DNA of 64,000 bases from Pseudomonas viridiflava (GTDB lineage Bacteria; Pseudomonadota; Gammaproteobacteria; Pseudomonadales; Pseudomonadaceae): contig NZ_RBTP01000033.1 of assembly GCF_003702045.1 (NCBI RefSeq), forward strand, positions 1 through 64,000. Reading direction: 5' to 3'. Within the stretch, counting starts at the first letter, position 1. Every line of letters starts with the position of its first letter. Below, piece by piece: positions 40,809 to 49,213 of this stretch. The translations under genes and the position numbers were made by a program. The notes below the pieces were generated by a model that saw nothing but the letters and a program-made list of their open reading frames with translations, was not told the origin of the DNA and ran no database searches.

Positions 40809-43025
40809 TCAGTCACGCCAGAAACGCCGCTGTGCGCGTTGTGCCTCAGGCGCGCCGAATGTCCCCAGTTGCAGCCGGATCGCACCCAGCTCGGCGCTGT
40901 CGTAGCTGGCTATCCCGTGCCATTTATAGCGGGCCATGACGCGGGGATGGGGATGACCGAACGCGTTGTTGCGCCCGCGTGAGATCAAAACGCCGGTCGG
41001 CATCACCGCACGCAGAAAAGGTTTTGAAGACGAAGAATGGCTGCCGTGATGCGGCGCCTGCATCCAGTGGGCGCGCAGGTCGAATCCGCTGTCGATGGCC
41101 ACGCGTTCGGCTTGGGCATCGACGTCGCCGGTCAACAGCAACCGCTCACCGCTGGCCTCGACACGCAGCATGCAGGATCCGGCATTGCCTTCAGGTGCCT
41201 GCTCCCAGATCCAGGTCGAAAACACCACGCCATCCCATTCCCAACGCTCGCCGTTTGCGCAACGACGGGCACCCAGCGAGGGCGCGAGGCGTTCTATATC
41301 GCCGCCCAAAACACGTTTGACCGGCAACGACTTGAGCACCGCCAGCGCGCCTCCGGCATGGTCCGAATCGGCATGACTGAGCAACATCAGGTCCAGATGA
41401 CGCACCCCGCTCTTACGGATCGCGGGCACGACCACTCGCTGACCGATATCGAATTCGCCAAAGCGCGGCCCGGCGTCATACAACAACGTGTGATGGCGGG
41501 TGCGCAGCAAGATGGCCAGACCCTGTCCGACATCCAGTTGCAACACCTCGACCTGACCGACCGGCACGGGCTTGAGCGGTGGAAATATGCACAACAGCAG
41601 CAGCGGCCAACCCAGCAGCCGAACAGGCACCCCGTTGGGCAGCAGCACAAGGAAAGCGCCCAACACACCCAACGCCATCACCCAGCCCGGTGCTGCACTG
41701 GGCACCCATGCAGGCGCTCGATCGGCCATCCAGGTCAGAAACAGGAACAGCACTTTCAGCGCCCCCCCCGCCAGCCATAACAGGTACTCGCCCAGCACCG
41801 GAACAGGCAGTAATAGCGTGCCGATCAATGCGGGCGGCAAGACGATCATGCTGACCCACGGCACCGCCAGCAGATTGGCCAGCGGACCGCTGACACTGAT
41901 CGGCAGGTTCAGCATCATCAGGATCGGCAACAGTCCGACGGCAATCAGCCACTGCGCGCGCGTCCAGCTTTGCAGCCAAGGCCAGGCACCGAGGCGACCA
42001 CCGAAGATCAGTATCAGAATTCCTACCGCAGCGAATGACAGCCAGAAGCCTGGCTGAAGGCTCACCAGGGGTTCGAACAGCAGCACGGCGTTGAGCGACA
42101 GCAGTAACGGCCAGAGCACGCCCAGATGGCGAAAACGCAGACGCCACAGCAGCACCATGCCCACCATCACGCAGGCCCGCCGCACCGGCACATCGAACCC
42201 GGCCAGCAATCCATAACCGAGCGCCGAAGCGAACGCCAGGCCGCACGCCCACGGCAGCCAGGGCAAGGCGCGCGGCCACACTCCCCAACGCACCAGCAGG
42301 CTCACCAGCGCATACATCACCCCTGCCAGCAAGCCGATGTGCTGACCGGAAATCACCAGCAGATGCACAGTCCCGGTGTCCTGCAGCACTTGCCAGTCAG
42401 TGGTCGACAGGCCTGAGCCGTCGCCCAGCACCAGCGCAGCCAACCCACCTTCACGCCCTTGCGCATCGACGGCCAGCAAACGCTGGCGAAGGGTGTCGCG
42501 CCACGCCGCACGCGCAGGGGCCAGCAAGGTGCCGTCCACTACCGTGCCGGTGGCCCCGATTCGCTGGGCGAGCAGCCAGGCTTCGTAATCGAACGCGTCG
42601 GGATTGACCAGCCCGCCTGGCCGTTTGAGTTTAACGGCCAGTCGCCAACGCTCACCGCTGCGCACCTCGGGGCCGCCGTACCAGGCGATGCGCATCAGCC
42701 GGGGCAATTTCGCCCGACGTGAAACGCTCTCTGCAAGCTCGAAACGCACTACGCCTTCAGCCGTGCTCGGCAGCCCGACCACCTTGCCTTGTAGCCACAG
42801 CGTCTGGCCATCGAGCCGCGACAACAGACGATCATTCAGCGCCGACTGCGCCGAGACGCAGGCCCAGGTGAGGCCAAATAGAAAGAAGGCCATTGGATAC
42901 GTGCGAAACGGCAGCAGCATGAGTGCCACGACCGGCATCAACAACAGCAGCCCGGTAGAGGGCAAGACCGGCAGAAAACGCAGGGCCAACAGGCCCAGAG
43001 CAAGCGCGATCATCCCTGTGCGCAT
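40809..43025 (-). CDS. comEC: ComEC/Rec2 DNA internalisation protein
   Basis: Inner-membrane DNA-uptake channel of 738 residues. The N-terminal OB-like domain (about 60-160) is followed by a ComEC core of many membrane helices (about 200-480) with VHLLVISGQHIGL. The C-terminal metallo-beta-lactamase-like domain carries LLSHADSDHAGGA (about 550), which lacks the first His of HxHxDH (SHADSDH). All three domains of a full-length natural-transformation protein are present and the frame is intact. Confidence 0.93.
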   Translation of the reverse strand: MRTGMIALALGLLALRFLPVLPSTGLLLLMPVVALMLLPFRTYPMAFFLFGLTWACVSAQSALNDRLLSRLDGQTLWLQGKVVGLPSTAEGVVRFELAESVSRRAKLPRLMRIAWYGGPEVRSGERWRLAVKLKRPGGLVNPDAFDYEAWLLAQRIGATGTVVDGTLLAPARAAWRDTLRQRLLAVDAQGREGGLAALVLGDGSGLSTTDWQVLQDTGTVHLLVISGQHIGLLAGVMYALVSLLVRWGVWPRALPWLPWACGLAFASALGYGLLAGFDVPVRRACVMVGMVLLWRLRFRHLGVLWPLLLSLNAVLLFEPLVSLQPGFWLSFAAVGILILIFGGRLGAWPWLQSWTRAQWLIAVGLLPILMMLNLPISVSGPLANLLAVPWVSMIVLPPALIGTLLLPVPVLGEYLLWLAGGALKVLFLFLTWMADRAPAWVPSAAPGWVMALGVLGAFLVLLPNGVPVRLLGWPLLLLCIFPPLKPVPVGQVEVLQLDVGQGLAILLRTRHHTLLYDAGPRFGEFDIGQRVVVPAIRKSGVRHLDLMLLSHADSDHAGGALAVLKSLPVKRVLGGDIERLAPSLGARRCANGERWEWDGVVFSTWIWEQAPEGNAGSCMLRVEASGERLLLTGDVDAQAERVAIDSGFDLRAHWMQAPHHGSHSSSSKPFLRAVMPTGVLISRGRNNAFGHPHPRVMARYKWHGIASYDSAELGAIRLQLGTFGAPEAQRAQRRFWRD

Positions 43026-43122
43026 GGGTCATCCTCGAAGCGGGAAAGCTTCCAAGGATGGGCGTAAGTGAACGCGTGTGGGCTGAAGGTGTGTTTCAGA
43101 ATCTGAACAGACAGGCCAAATG

Positions 43123-43150
43123 CATTGACCCGCCGGGTGGCGGGTCAATG
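43123..43150. terminator. Strong hairpin after the ABC-2 permease gene
   Basis: Perfect 12-bp stem CATTGACCCGCC/GGCGGGTCAATG with loop GGGT, 28 bp beyond the permease stop and before comEC. The following T-tract is poor (CATTTGG on the minus strand), so it may act only as a partial terminator. Confidence 0.55.
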
Positions 43151-43177
43151 TTCACTGTGTTGCCAATCGTCACCAGG

Positions 43178-43966
43178 CTATTGGCGCATGCCGCGCCCGC
43201 TCACCAGCAACCGCGCGCAGCCCAGATACAGCACGAAGGTGGCGACGATCATGAACGCCAGCGCGATGCTGATCTTGATGTCGGAAACACCGAGGATGCC
43301 GTAGCGAAACGCGTTGACCATGTGCAGGACCGGGTTGGCCAGCGACACGGTCTGCCAAAACGGTGGCAGCAGGTTGATCGAATAGAACACCCCGCCCAGA
43401 TAGGTCAACGGGGTCAGCACGAAGGTCGGGATAATCGAAATATCGTCGAAATTGCGTGCGAAAACGGCGTTGATAAAGCCCAGCAGCGAAAAGATCGTCG
43501 CCGTCAGTACGACCACGACAATGGTCACGCCCAGGTGGTGAACCTGCAGGTCGGTGAAAAACATCGACAGCATCGTGACGATAAAGCCGACCATCAGGCC
43601 GCGCAGCACACCCCCCAGCGTGTAGCCCACCAGGATGGTGTGCGGGGAAACAGGCGACACCATCAACTCTTCGATCGAATGCTGGAACTTGGCACCGAAG
43701 AAACTCGACACCACGTTACCGTAGGAATTGGTGATCACCGACATCATGATCAGCCCCGGCACGATGTACTGCATGTAGGTGAAGCCACCCATGTCACCGA
43801 TCTGGCGACCGATCAGGTTACCGAAGATGACGAAGTACAAGACCATCGTGATCGCAGGCGGCAGCAGCGTCTGCGGCCAGATCCGCATGAAACGGTGAAC
43901 CTCACGGAACACGATGGTTTTCAGGGCAACCAGATTGGGGCGCAATTCGCCAGTCTGAGCGGTCAT
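43178..43966 (-). CDS. ABC-2 type transporter permease (YadH-like)
   Basis: Six-helix ABC-2 family permease of 262 residues with the family segment MVSPVSPHTILVGY and NPVLHMVNAFRYGILG. It pairs with the ATPase upstream; their genes overlap in ATGA. The pair resembles E. coli YadGH, an exporter of unknown substrate. From memory the same pair sits beside gst and fadE in P. aeruginosa (PA2811-PA2815). Confidence 0.9.
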   Translation of the reverse strand: MTAQTGELRPNLVALKTIVFREVHRFMRIWPQTLLPPAITMVLYFVIFGNLIGRQIGDMGGFTYMQYIVPGLIMMSVITNSYGNVVSSFFGAKFQHSIEELMVSPVSPHTILVGYTLGGVLRGLMVGFIVTMLSMFFTDLQVHHLGVTIVVVVLTATIFSLLGFINAVFARNFDDISIIPTFVLTPLTYLGGVFYSINLLPPFWQTVSLANPVLHMVNAFRYGILGVSDIKISIALAFMIVATFVLYLGCARLLVSGRGMRQ

Positions 43967-44895
43967 AGCGCCACCTTCGCCAGGTTTTTTTCCACCAGAG
44001 ACACAAACAACTCCTCAAGGCGATTGGATTTATTGCGCAGGCTCAGCACTTCGATGTTCTGCGCGGCCAACTGGCTGAACAGCGCCGTGATGCCGACGTT
44101 CTTGTCCACCTGCACTTCCAGCGTATGGCTGTCGAGCAGACGGCTGGGGAAGCCCGGCAGTTGCGGTGCGGTCTGCCAGGTCGCCTTGAGGTCGAGCAGG
44201 AACGTCTCGACGGTCAGGGTACTGAGCAGTTGCTTCATGCTGGTGTTCTGCACGATCGTGCCGTGGTCAATGATGCCGATGTTGCGGCACAGCTGCTCGG
44301 CCTCTTCCAGATAGTGCGTGGTCAGAATGATGGTAATGCCCTTGCGATTCAGTTCGGTAAGGAACGTCCACATCGAACGACGCAGTTCGATGTCCACACC
44401 CGCAGTCGGCTCATCGAGGATCAGCAGCCGCGGCTCGTGAATCAGTGCGCGGGCGATCATCAGACGACGCTTCATGCCGCCGGACAGCGAACGCGAAGGC
44501 ACGTCGCGCTTGTCCCACAGCCCCAACTGCGTCAGGTACTGCTCGGCGCGCTCCTTGGCGATCTTCGCTGGAATGCCGTAGTAACCGGCCTGGGTCACCA
44601 CGATGTCGAAGGTTTTCTCGAACTGGTTGAAGTTGAATTCCTGCGGCACGACGCCAATGGAACGCTTGAGCGCAGCAGGCTCGCGGTCCAGGTCGTGACC
44701 GAAGATATTCACCGTCCCGCCGGTTTTGTTGACCAGCGTGGAGATGATGCCAATGGTGGTGGATTTGCCGGCACCGTTAGGGCCGAGCAAGGCGAAGAAA
44801 TCACCTTCGGCAACGTCCAGGTCGATACCACTCAGGGCCTGGAAACCGTTGCCGTAGGTTTTGGTTAGCTGCCGGATGGACAGGGCTGAAGACAT
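43963..44895 (-). CDS. ABC transporter ATP-binding protein (YadG-like)
   Basis: ATPase of 310 residues: Walker A LLGPNGAGKSTTIG (about 42-55), signature RSLSGGMKRRL, Walker B LLILDEPTAGVD, and the His of the H-loop in LTTHYLEEAE. The C-terminal 80 residues form an extra domain usual in this subfamily. I start at the ATG at 44895 (MSSALSIRQLTKTYG). No good ribosome site is visible. It works with the downstream permease. Confidence 0.92.
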   Translation of the reverse strand: MSSALSIRQLTKTYGNGFQALSGIDLDVAEGDFFALLGPNGAGKSTTIGIISTLVNKTGGTVNIFGHDLDREPAALKRSIGVVPQEFNFNQFEKTFDIVVTQAGYYGIPAKIAKERAEQYLTQLGLWDKRDVPSRSLSGGMKRRLMIARALIHEPRLLILDEPTAGVDIELRRSMWTFLTELNRKGITIILTTHYLEEAEQLCRNIGIIDHGTIVQNTSMKQLLSTLTVETFLLDLKATWQTAPQLPGFPSRLLDSHTLEVQVDKNVGITALFSQLAAQNIEVLSLRNKSNRLEELFVSLVEKNLAKVAL

Positions 44896-45090
44896 ATCGG
44901 AAAAAGTACCCAATCGGAATGGAAAAAATGAAGGTGGGGTCAACGCCGCTGTGTGCGTCACTGACACCCGATCATGCAATGGTGCTTGGCCGGGTCATTC
45001 AAGTACAGACACATTTGTTAATAGTAAATATCGAAGCGCCGCGAAAAGCAGGCGAGCCCTTCTCGCGTGGGCTTCTGCGCGCTTCGGGCG

Positions 45091-45714
45091 TTACGTCAAC
45101 GGACTCATGACGGCCTTGCGGTACGCCGGGCGCGCCTTGAGGCGTTCATACCAGGCTTGGAGGTGAGGCAGTGGCGGACGTTCAATCGGCATTTCAAACC
45201 AGGCGTAGGCGAAGCAGCCGAGCGGGATGTCACCCATGCCAAATGAGTCGCCAGACAGGTAAGGCTGGCTGGCAAGCGCCTCATCCGCGACCCGCAGCAG
45301 ACCGTGCAGGTGGGTGATGCCTTCCTTGATGGCGTCCCAGTCCTGCTTGTCCGCTGGCGTGCGCAACACGCCCCAGAACACCGGGATAAAAGGTGCTGCG
45401 ATGGTCGACGAGGTCCAGTCCATCCACTTGTCCGCCCGCGCACGGGCCTGCAGGTCGGTCGGATACAACGCCGAATCGGGGGCGTGACGGGCTGCCAGGT
45501 AACGCACGATGGCGTTTGACTCCCACAGTACGAAATCGCCCTCTTCGATCATGGGGATACGGCCGTTGGGGTTTTTGGCACGGTAGGCCGCTTCATTGAC
45601 CAGCCCGAACGCGCCGCCAGCGTCCTGAGTCTCGTAGGGCACACCGACTTCTTCGGCGATCCACAGTGCCTTGCGCACATTGGTCGAGTTCTTCCGTCCC
45701 CAGATCTTGAGCAT
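45091..45714 (-). CDS. Glutathione S-transferase family protein
   Basis: Cytosolic GST of 207 residues. Thioredoxin-fold N-terminal domain (MLKIWGRKNSTNVRKALWIA; cis-Pro in GRIPMIEEGDFVLWESNAI) and an all-helical C-terminal domain. Ser in the NST motif is a likely catalytic residue. The substrate is unknown. It is divergent from fadE; the shared 161-bp gap carries a palindrome 30 bp before the gst ATG. Confidence 0.92.
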   Translation of the reverse strand: MLKIWGRKNSTNVRKALWIAEEVGVPYETQDAGGAFGLVNEAAYRAKNPNGRIPMIEEGDFVLWESNAIVRYLAARHAPDSALYPTDLQARARADKWMDWTSSTIAAPFIPVFWGVLRTPADKQDWDAIKEGITHLHGLLRVADEALASQPYLSGDSFGMGDIPLGCFAYAWFEMPIERPPLPHLQAWYERLKARPAYRKAVMSPLT

Positions 45715-45743
45715 TGCGTTCCCCTCGCAGTGGCTGTGAAAAC

Positions 45744-45757
45744 TGACTGCTCAGTCT
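45744..45757. promoter_or_regulatory. Operator-like palindrome between gst and fadE
   Basis: TGACTGCTCAGTCT, with core GACTG-CT-CAGTC and flank TACC, aligns in the same orientation with the site at 26958-26971 upstream of fabD. It lies 30 bp from gst and about 120 bp from fadE, well placed to control the divergent pair. Confidence 0.45.
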
Positions 45758-45875
45758 ACCCGAACCGGGGGCAACTTCCTTGTCCGGACAGGGTCACTAT
45801 CGATGTCGCCCCACCACTGCCTGGCGACCAGTTCTTGATAGCTGCCGAGGCGGCTGTCATCACGGAGGAATACGT

Positions 45876-48323
45876 ATGCTGCTGTTGTGGATTGTTGTGC
45901 TGGTCGTGGGCATTGCCTGGCTGGCTCACCGACGTACCGACCCGCTCCCCGCACTGGGTGTGGTGGCCGTCTACCTGCTGGCGATGGGCATCTTCAGCCA
46001 CGCGCCGGGTTGGCTGCTGACGATTTTCTGGGTGCTGTGGCTGGTGGTGTTCGTACCGATGGTGCTGCCCGACCTGCGCCGCAAGCACTTCACCGCGCCG
46101 ATGTTCAGCTGGTTCAAGAAAGTCTTGCCGCCCATGTCCCAAACCGAGCGTGATGCCATCGATGCCGGCACAGTCTGGTGGGACGGCGAGCTGTTCAGCG
46201 GGCGCCCCGACTGGGACAAGTTGCTGGCCTATCCGAAAGTCCAACTGACTGAAGAAGAACAAGCCTTCATTGATGGCCCCACCGAAGAGCTGTGCGCGAT
46301 GGTCAGCGACTGGGAAATCGGTCAGGCGATGGACCTGCCACCGCAAGCCTGGGAGCACATCAAGCAGCACGGTTTCTTCGCCCTGATTATCCCCAAGGAG
46401 TTCGGCGGCAAAGGCTTCTCGGCTTACGCTCACTCGCAGATCGCCATGAAGCTGGCAACCCGCAGCGGCGATCTGGCCTCCACCGTCATGGTGCCCAACT
46501 CCCTCGGCCCTGCCGAATTGCTGCTGCATTACGGCACCGATGAGCAGCGCAATCACTACTTGCCGCGCCTGGCACGTGGTGACGACATTCCCTGCTTCGC
46601 CCTGACCGGTCCGCTGGCAGGCTCCGATGCTGGCGCGATGCCGGACACCGGGATCATCTGCAAGGGTGACTGGCAAGGCGAGGAAGTCATCGGCCTGCGC
46701 CTGACCTGGGAAAAGCGCTACATCACCCTCGGCCCGGTCGCGACCCTGCTGGGTCTGGCGTTCAAGGCCTACGACCCTGAGCACCTGCTGGGCGAGGAAG
46801 AGGATTTAGGGATCAGCCTGGCGCTGATCCCGACTGACACCCCGGGTGTCGAAATCGGCCGCCGTCATGTGCCGCTGGGTGCCGCGTTCATGAACGGCCC
46901 CAACTCCGGCAAGGATGTGTTCATCCCGTTGAGCTACCTGATCGGCGGTCAGCCGATGCTCGGCAAGGGCTGGATGATGCTGATGAACTGCCTGTCGGTG
47001 GGCCGTTCGATTTCGCTGCCTGCCGTGGGTACAGGCGCGGCCAAGTACACCAGTCTGGTGACGGGCCAATACGCCAAGGTCCGCGAGCAGTTCAATGTGC
47101 CGCTATCGGCCTTTGAAGGTATTCAGGAAGCCCTGGCACGGATCGGCGGCAACGCCTGGCTAATGGACAGTGCGAGGATGCTGACCGCCAACGCAGTGGA
47201 TCTCGGGGAGAAACCGTCCGTGTTGTCGGCCATCCTCAAGTACCACCTGACCGAGCGCGGTCGCGAATGCATTGGCCATTCGATGGACGTGCATGGTGGC
47301 AAAGGCATCATCATGGGCCCCAACAACTACTTGGGTCGCAACTGGCAAGGCGCGCCGATCTTCATCACGGTCGAAGGGGCCAACATCCTGTCGCGCAACC
47401 TGATGATCTTCGGTCAGGGCGCGATCCGCTGCCATCCGTTCGTACTCAAGGAAATGGCCCTGGCCGGGCGTGCCGACCATGACAACGCGCTGGCCGAGTT
47501 CGACACCCTGCTGCTCAAGCACATCGGCTTTGCCGTAAGTAACGCGGCCAGCACGCTGATCCTGAACCTGGGTTTCGGCCACTTCGAGCGCGCGCCGGGC
47601 GACAGCCTGAGCCAAGGTTATTTCAGGTCGCTGAATCGTCAGGCGGCTGCGTTCGCCATGCTGGCGGACTTGAGCATGATGTTGCTGGGTGGCGAGCTGA
47701 AACGTCGCGAGCGTCTGTCGGCCCGTCTGGGTGATGTGCTCAGCCATCTGTACCTGGCTTCCGCCTCCCTCAAGCGCTACCACGACCTGGGTTCACCGGA
47801 TCATATGAGCCCGTTGTTCCGTTGGGCAATGGAAGAAAGCCTGGGGCATTCGGAACGCGCGATGGACGAGATCCTCAGCAACTTCCCGAACCGGCTGCTG
47901 GGTGGCCTGCTGCGGGTCATCGTGTTCCCGTTCGGTCGTCGCCACAAAGGGCCGTCGGACAAGCTGGACGCAGAAGTGGCGCAGGTGCTGGGACGCGCCA
48001 AGGGTGACCCTACGCTGGAAGAGCTGCTCGCAGGCTGCTACCGCCCGCAATCGGCAGAAGACCCGGTCGGCGCACTGCAACATGCAAGCGACCTGCTGAG
48101 CGCCGCATACCCGCTGCACAAGAAACTGCAAACCGCCTTCAAGGGTGGCCAGATTCTGCCGCACGCAGGTGAGCCATTGATCGACGCCGCCTTGCGCGTC
48201 GGCGTGTTGCAGGCCGAGGAGGCGCAGACACTGAAAACCGCTGAAGCGGCGCGTCGCAAGGTGATCGACGTGGACGATTTCGACAAGGAAGAGCTGACGC
48301 ACACACCGGGCAAGATCCGTTGA
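45876..48323 (+). CDS. fadE: Acyl-CoA dehydrogenase, FadE type
   Basis: Large membrane-associated acyl-CoA dehydrogenase (815 residues) for the first oxidation of the beta-oxidation cycle. The ATG at 45876 follows a strong GGAGGAA. Two or three N-terminal membrane segments (about 1-60), then the FAD-dependent domain with IPKEFGGKGFSAYAHSQI, CFALTGPLAGSDAGAMPD, HGGKGIIMGPNNYLGR, and a C-terminal DUF1974 extension (about 520-800) typical of FadE. It is the long enzyme type of E. coli FadE, not the 380-residue type. Confidence 0.95.
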   Translation: MLLLWIVVLVVGIAWLAHRRTDPLPALGVVAVYLLAMGIFSHAPGWLLTIFWVLWLVVFVPMVLPDLRRKHFTAPMFSWFKKVLPPMSQTERDAIDAGTVWWDGELFSGRPDWDKLLAYPKVQLTEEEQAFIDGPTEELCAMVSDWEIGQAMDLPPQAWEHIKQHGFFALIIPKEFGGKGFSAYAHSQIAMKLATRSGDLASTVMVPNSLGPAELLLHYGTDEQRNHYLPRLARGDDIPCFALTGPLAGSDAGAMPDTGIICKGDWQGEEVIGLRLTWEKRYITLGPVATLLGLAFKAYDPEHLLGEEEDLGISLALIPTDTPGVEIGRRHVPLGAAFMNGPNSGKDVFIPLSYLIGGQPMLGKGWMMLMNCLSVGRSISLPAVGTGAAKYTSLVTGQYAKVREQFNVPLSAFEGIQEALARIGGNAWLMDSARMLTANAVDLGEKPSVLSAILKYHLTERGRECIGHSMDVHGGKGIIMGPNNYLGRNWQGAPIFITVEGANILSRNLMIFGQGAIRCHPFVLKEMALAGRADHDNALAEFDTLLLKHIGFAVSNAASTLILNLGFGHFERAPGDSLSQGYFRSLNRQAAAFAMLADLSMMLLGGELKRRERLSARLGDVLSHLYLASASLKRYHDLGSPDHMSPLFRWAMEESLGHSERAMDEILSNFPNRLLGGLLRVIVFPFGRRHKGPSDKLDAEVAQVLGRAKGDPTLEELLAGCYRPQSAEDPVGALQHASDLLSAAYPLHKKLQTAFKGGQILPHAGEPLIDAALRVGVLQAEEAQTLKTAEAARRKVIDVDDFDKEELTHTPGKIR

Positions 48324-48360
48324 TTGGCCCGGACTGACCCACGCAGGTCAGTTGATCCAC

Positions 48361-48400
48361 AAAACAGGCGCGCAGAGCTTTATACTCTCGCGCCTGTTTT
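48361..48400 (+). terminator. Terminator of fadE with -10-like element in its loop
   Basis: Perfect 12-bp stem AAAACAGGCGCG/CGCGCCTGTTTT plus one more T, 37 bp after fadE. The 16-nt loop contains TTTATACT (TATACT at 48381-48386), a good -10-like element for the next gene. Confidence 0.8.
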
Positions 48401-48419
48401 TGCATTTGAGGATTACATC

Positions 48420-48830
48420 ATGGCCGACGCCACTCTCGACCACCATCTCGGTCTGCTTGCGCACCTGCGCAGTATTCTGGTCGCGCTGGGCGAGGCCGAG
48501 CAGGTACCCGAAGAAAGCCATGCGCTGTTCATGGAGCGCTTCGATGAACTGGTCGAGCAATTGCCGCAGGACCCTATCGAAAGTCAGTACCTTGGCCAGG
48601 ACATTATGTGTCAGGTGATCCAGCGCTACCCACAGATCGCGCATCTGGTGCCCCGCGACCTGCTGTGGTTCTTTGCCGGTGACTGCCTGCACTTCATGCC
48701 GGACGATGAAATCGACCTGTATCAGGCGCTCGAAGAACGCCGCTACGAGGCCGAGCAGAACGACGAGCCGTTTGACTGGAATCAGGAGAAACAGCTGCTG
48801 GCGATGTCGACTCAAGGCAGCAAACACTGA
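48420..48830 (+). CDS. PA2817 family conserved protein
   Basis: Acidic soluble protein of 136 residues, MADATLDHHLGLLAHLRSIL, mainly helical. It matches a conserved pseudomonad family of unknown function that follows fadE; the name comes from the P. aeruginosa gene, from memory. The ATG at 48420 has GAGGA about 7 nt upstream. The conserved DLLWFFAGDCLHFMPDDEI near residue 80 is the most distinctive segment. Confidence 0.82.
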   Translation: MADATLDHHLGLLAHLRSILVALGEAEQVPEESHALFMERFDELVEQLPQDPIESQYLGQDIMCQVIQRYPQIAHLVPRDLLWFFAGDCLHFMPDDEIDLYQALEERRYEAEQNDEPFDWNQEKQLLAMSTQGSKH

Positions 48831-49213
48831 GCGATTCTGAAGTCTGACGCACCCCATTAGGGGCTCGTTCTTTGCCCTGTAACAATGATCGTCATCACTG
48901 TCACAGGGCATCTTGCTGCTGATTGAACTGCCGCAAGCCTCACCACGTCTTGGACGTAGCGCTGTCGCGCAGCAACCATCAAGTTTCGTCGTGGGAGCGA
49001 ACCTGTCCGCGAATTCAGTATTTCAACCACTGCATATGCGTCAAAAGTACCGGCCTTTTCGCTGAAAAACGGACCGCCGCCCGCTCCGCTCTTACGAATT
49101 AATTTTCTTCAACGGGTTACAAGTCGTTTGATAAGAGGCGGCGTGCGCATAGCCTTGGCGCGATACTCCGGGGTGCCGTACAGGATCAACCCGTCCAGCA
49201 TCGCGCACCACAC
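48831..49213. other. Intergenic stretch without a gene
   Basis: This 383-bp gap lies between the PA2817-like gene (plus strand) and the FimV-like gene (minus strand), both ending here. It contains the REP-like palindrome at 48990-49013 and no credible reading frame. A CCCTGTAACA...TGTCACAGGG inverted repeat (about 48874-48909) may act as a terminator for the convergent genes. Confidence 0.6.
48990..49013. repeat. REP element (GTGGGAGCGAACCTGTCCGCG type)
   Basis: The segment GTGGGAGCGAACCTGTCCGC (then GAATTC) matches the widespread Pseudomonas REP whose consensus I recall as GTGGGAGCGARCYTGYTCGC. It contains the short inverted core GCGAACCTGTCCGC and is a single copy in a gap between convergent genes. 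Confidence 0.7.

Noticed and set aside
40809..43025. comEC as a pseudogene
   Set aside because: I considered inactivation because P. syringae is not known for natural transformation, but the frame is open over 738 codons with all three domains.
45756..46784. A 342-codon minus-strand frame covering the gst/fadE gap and the start of fadE
   Set aside because: Overlaps the FadE coding region and its ribosome site; composition is that of an antisense frame.
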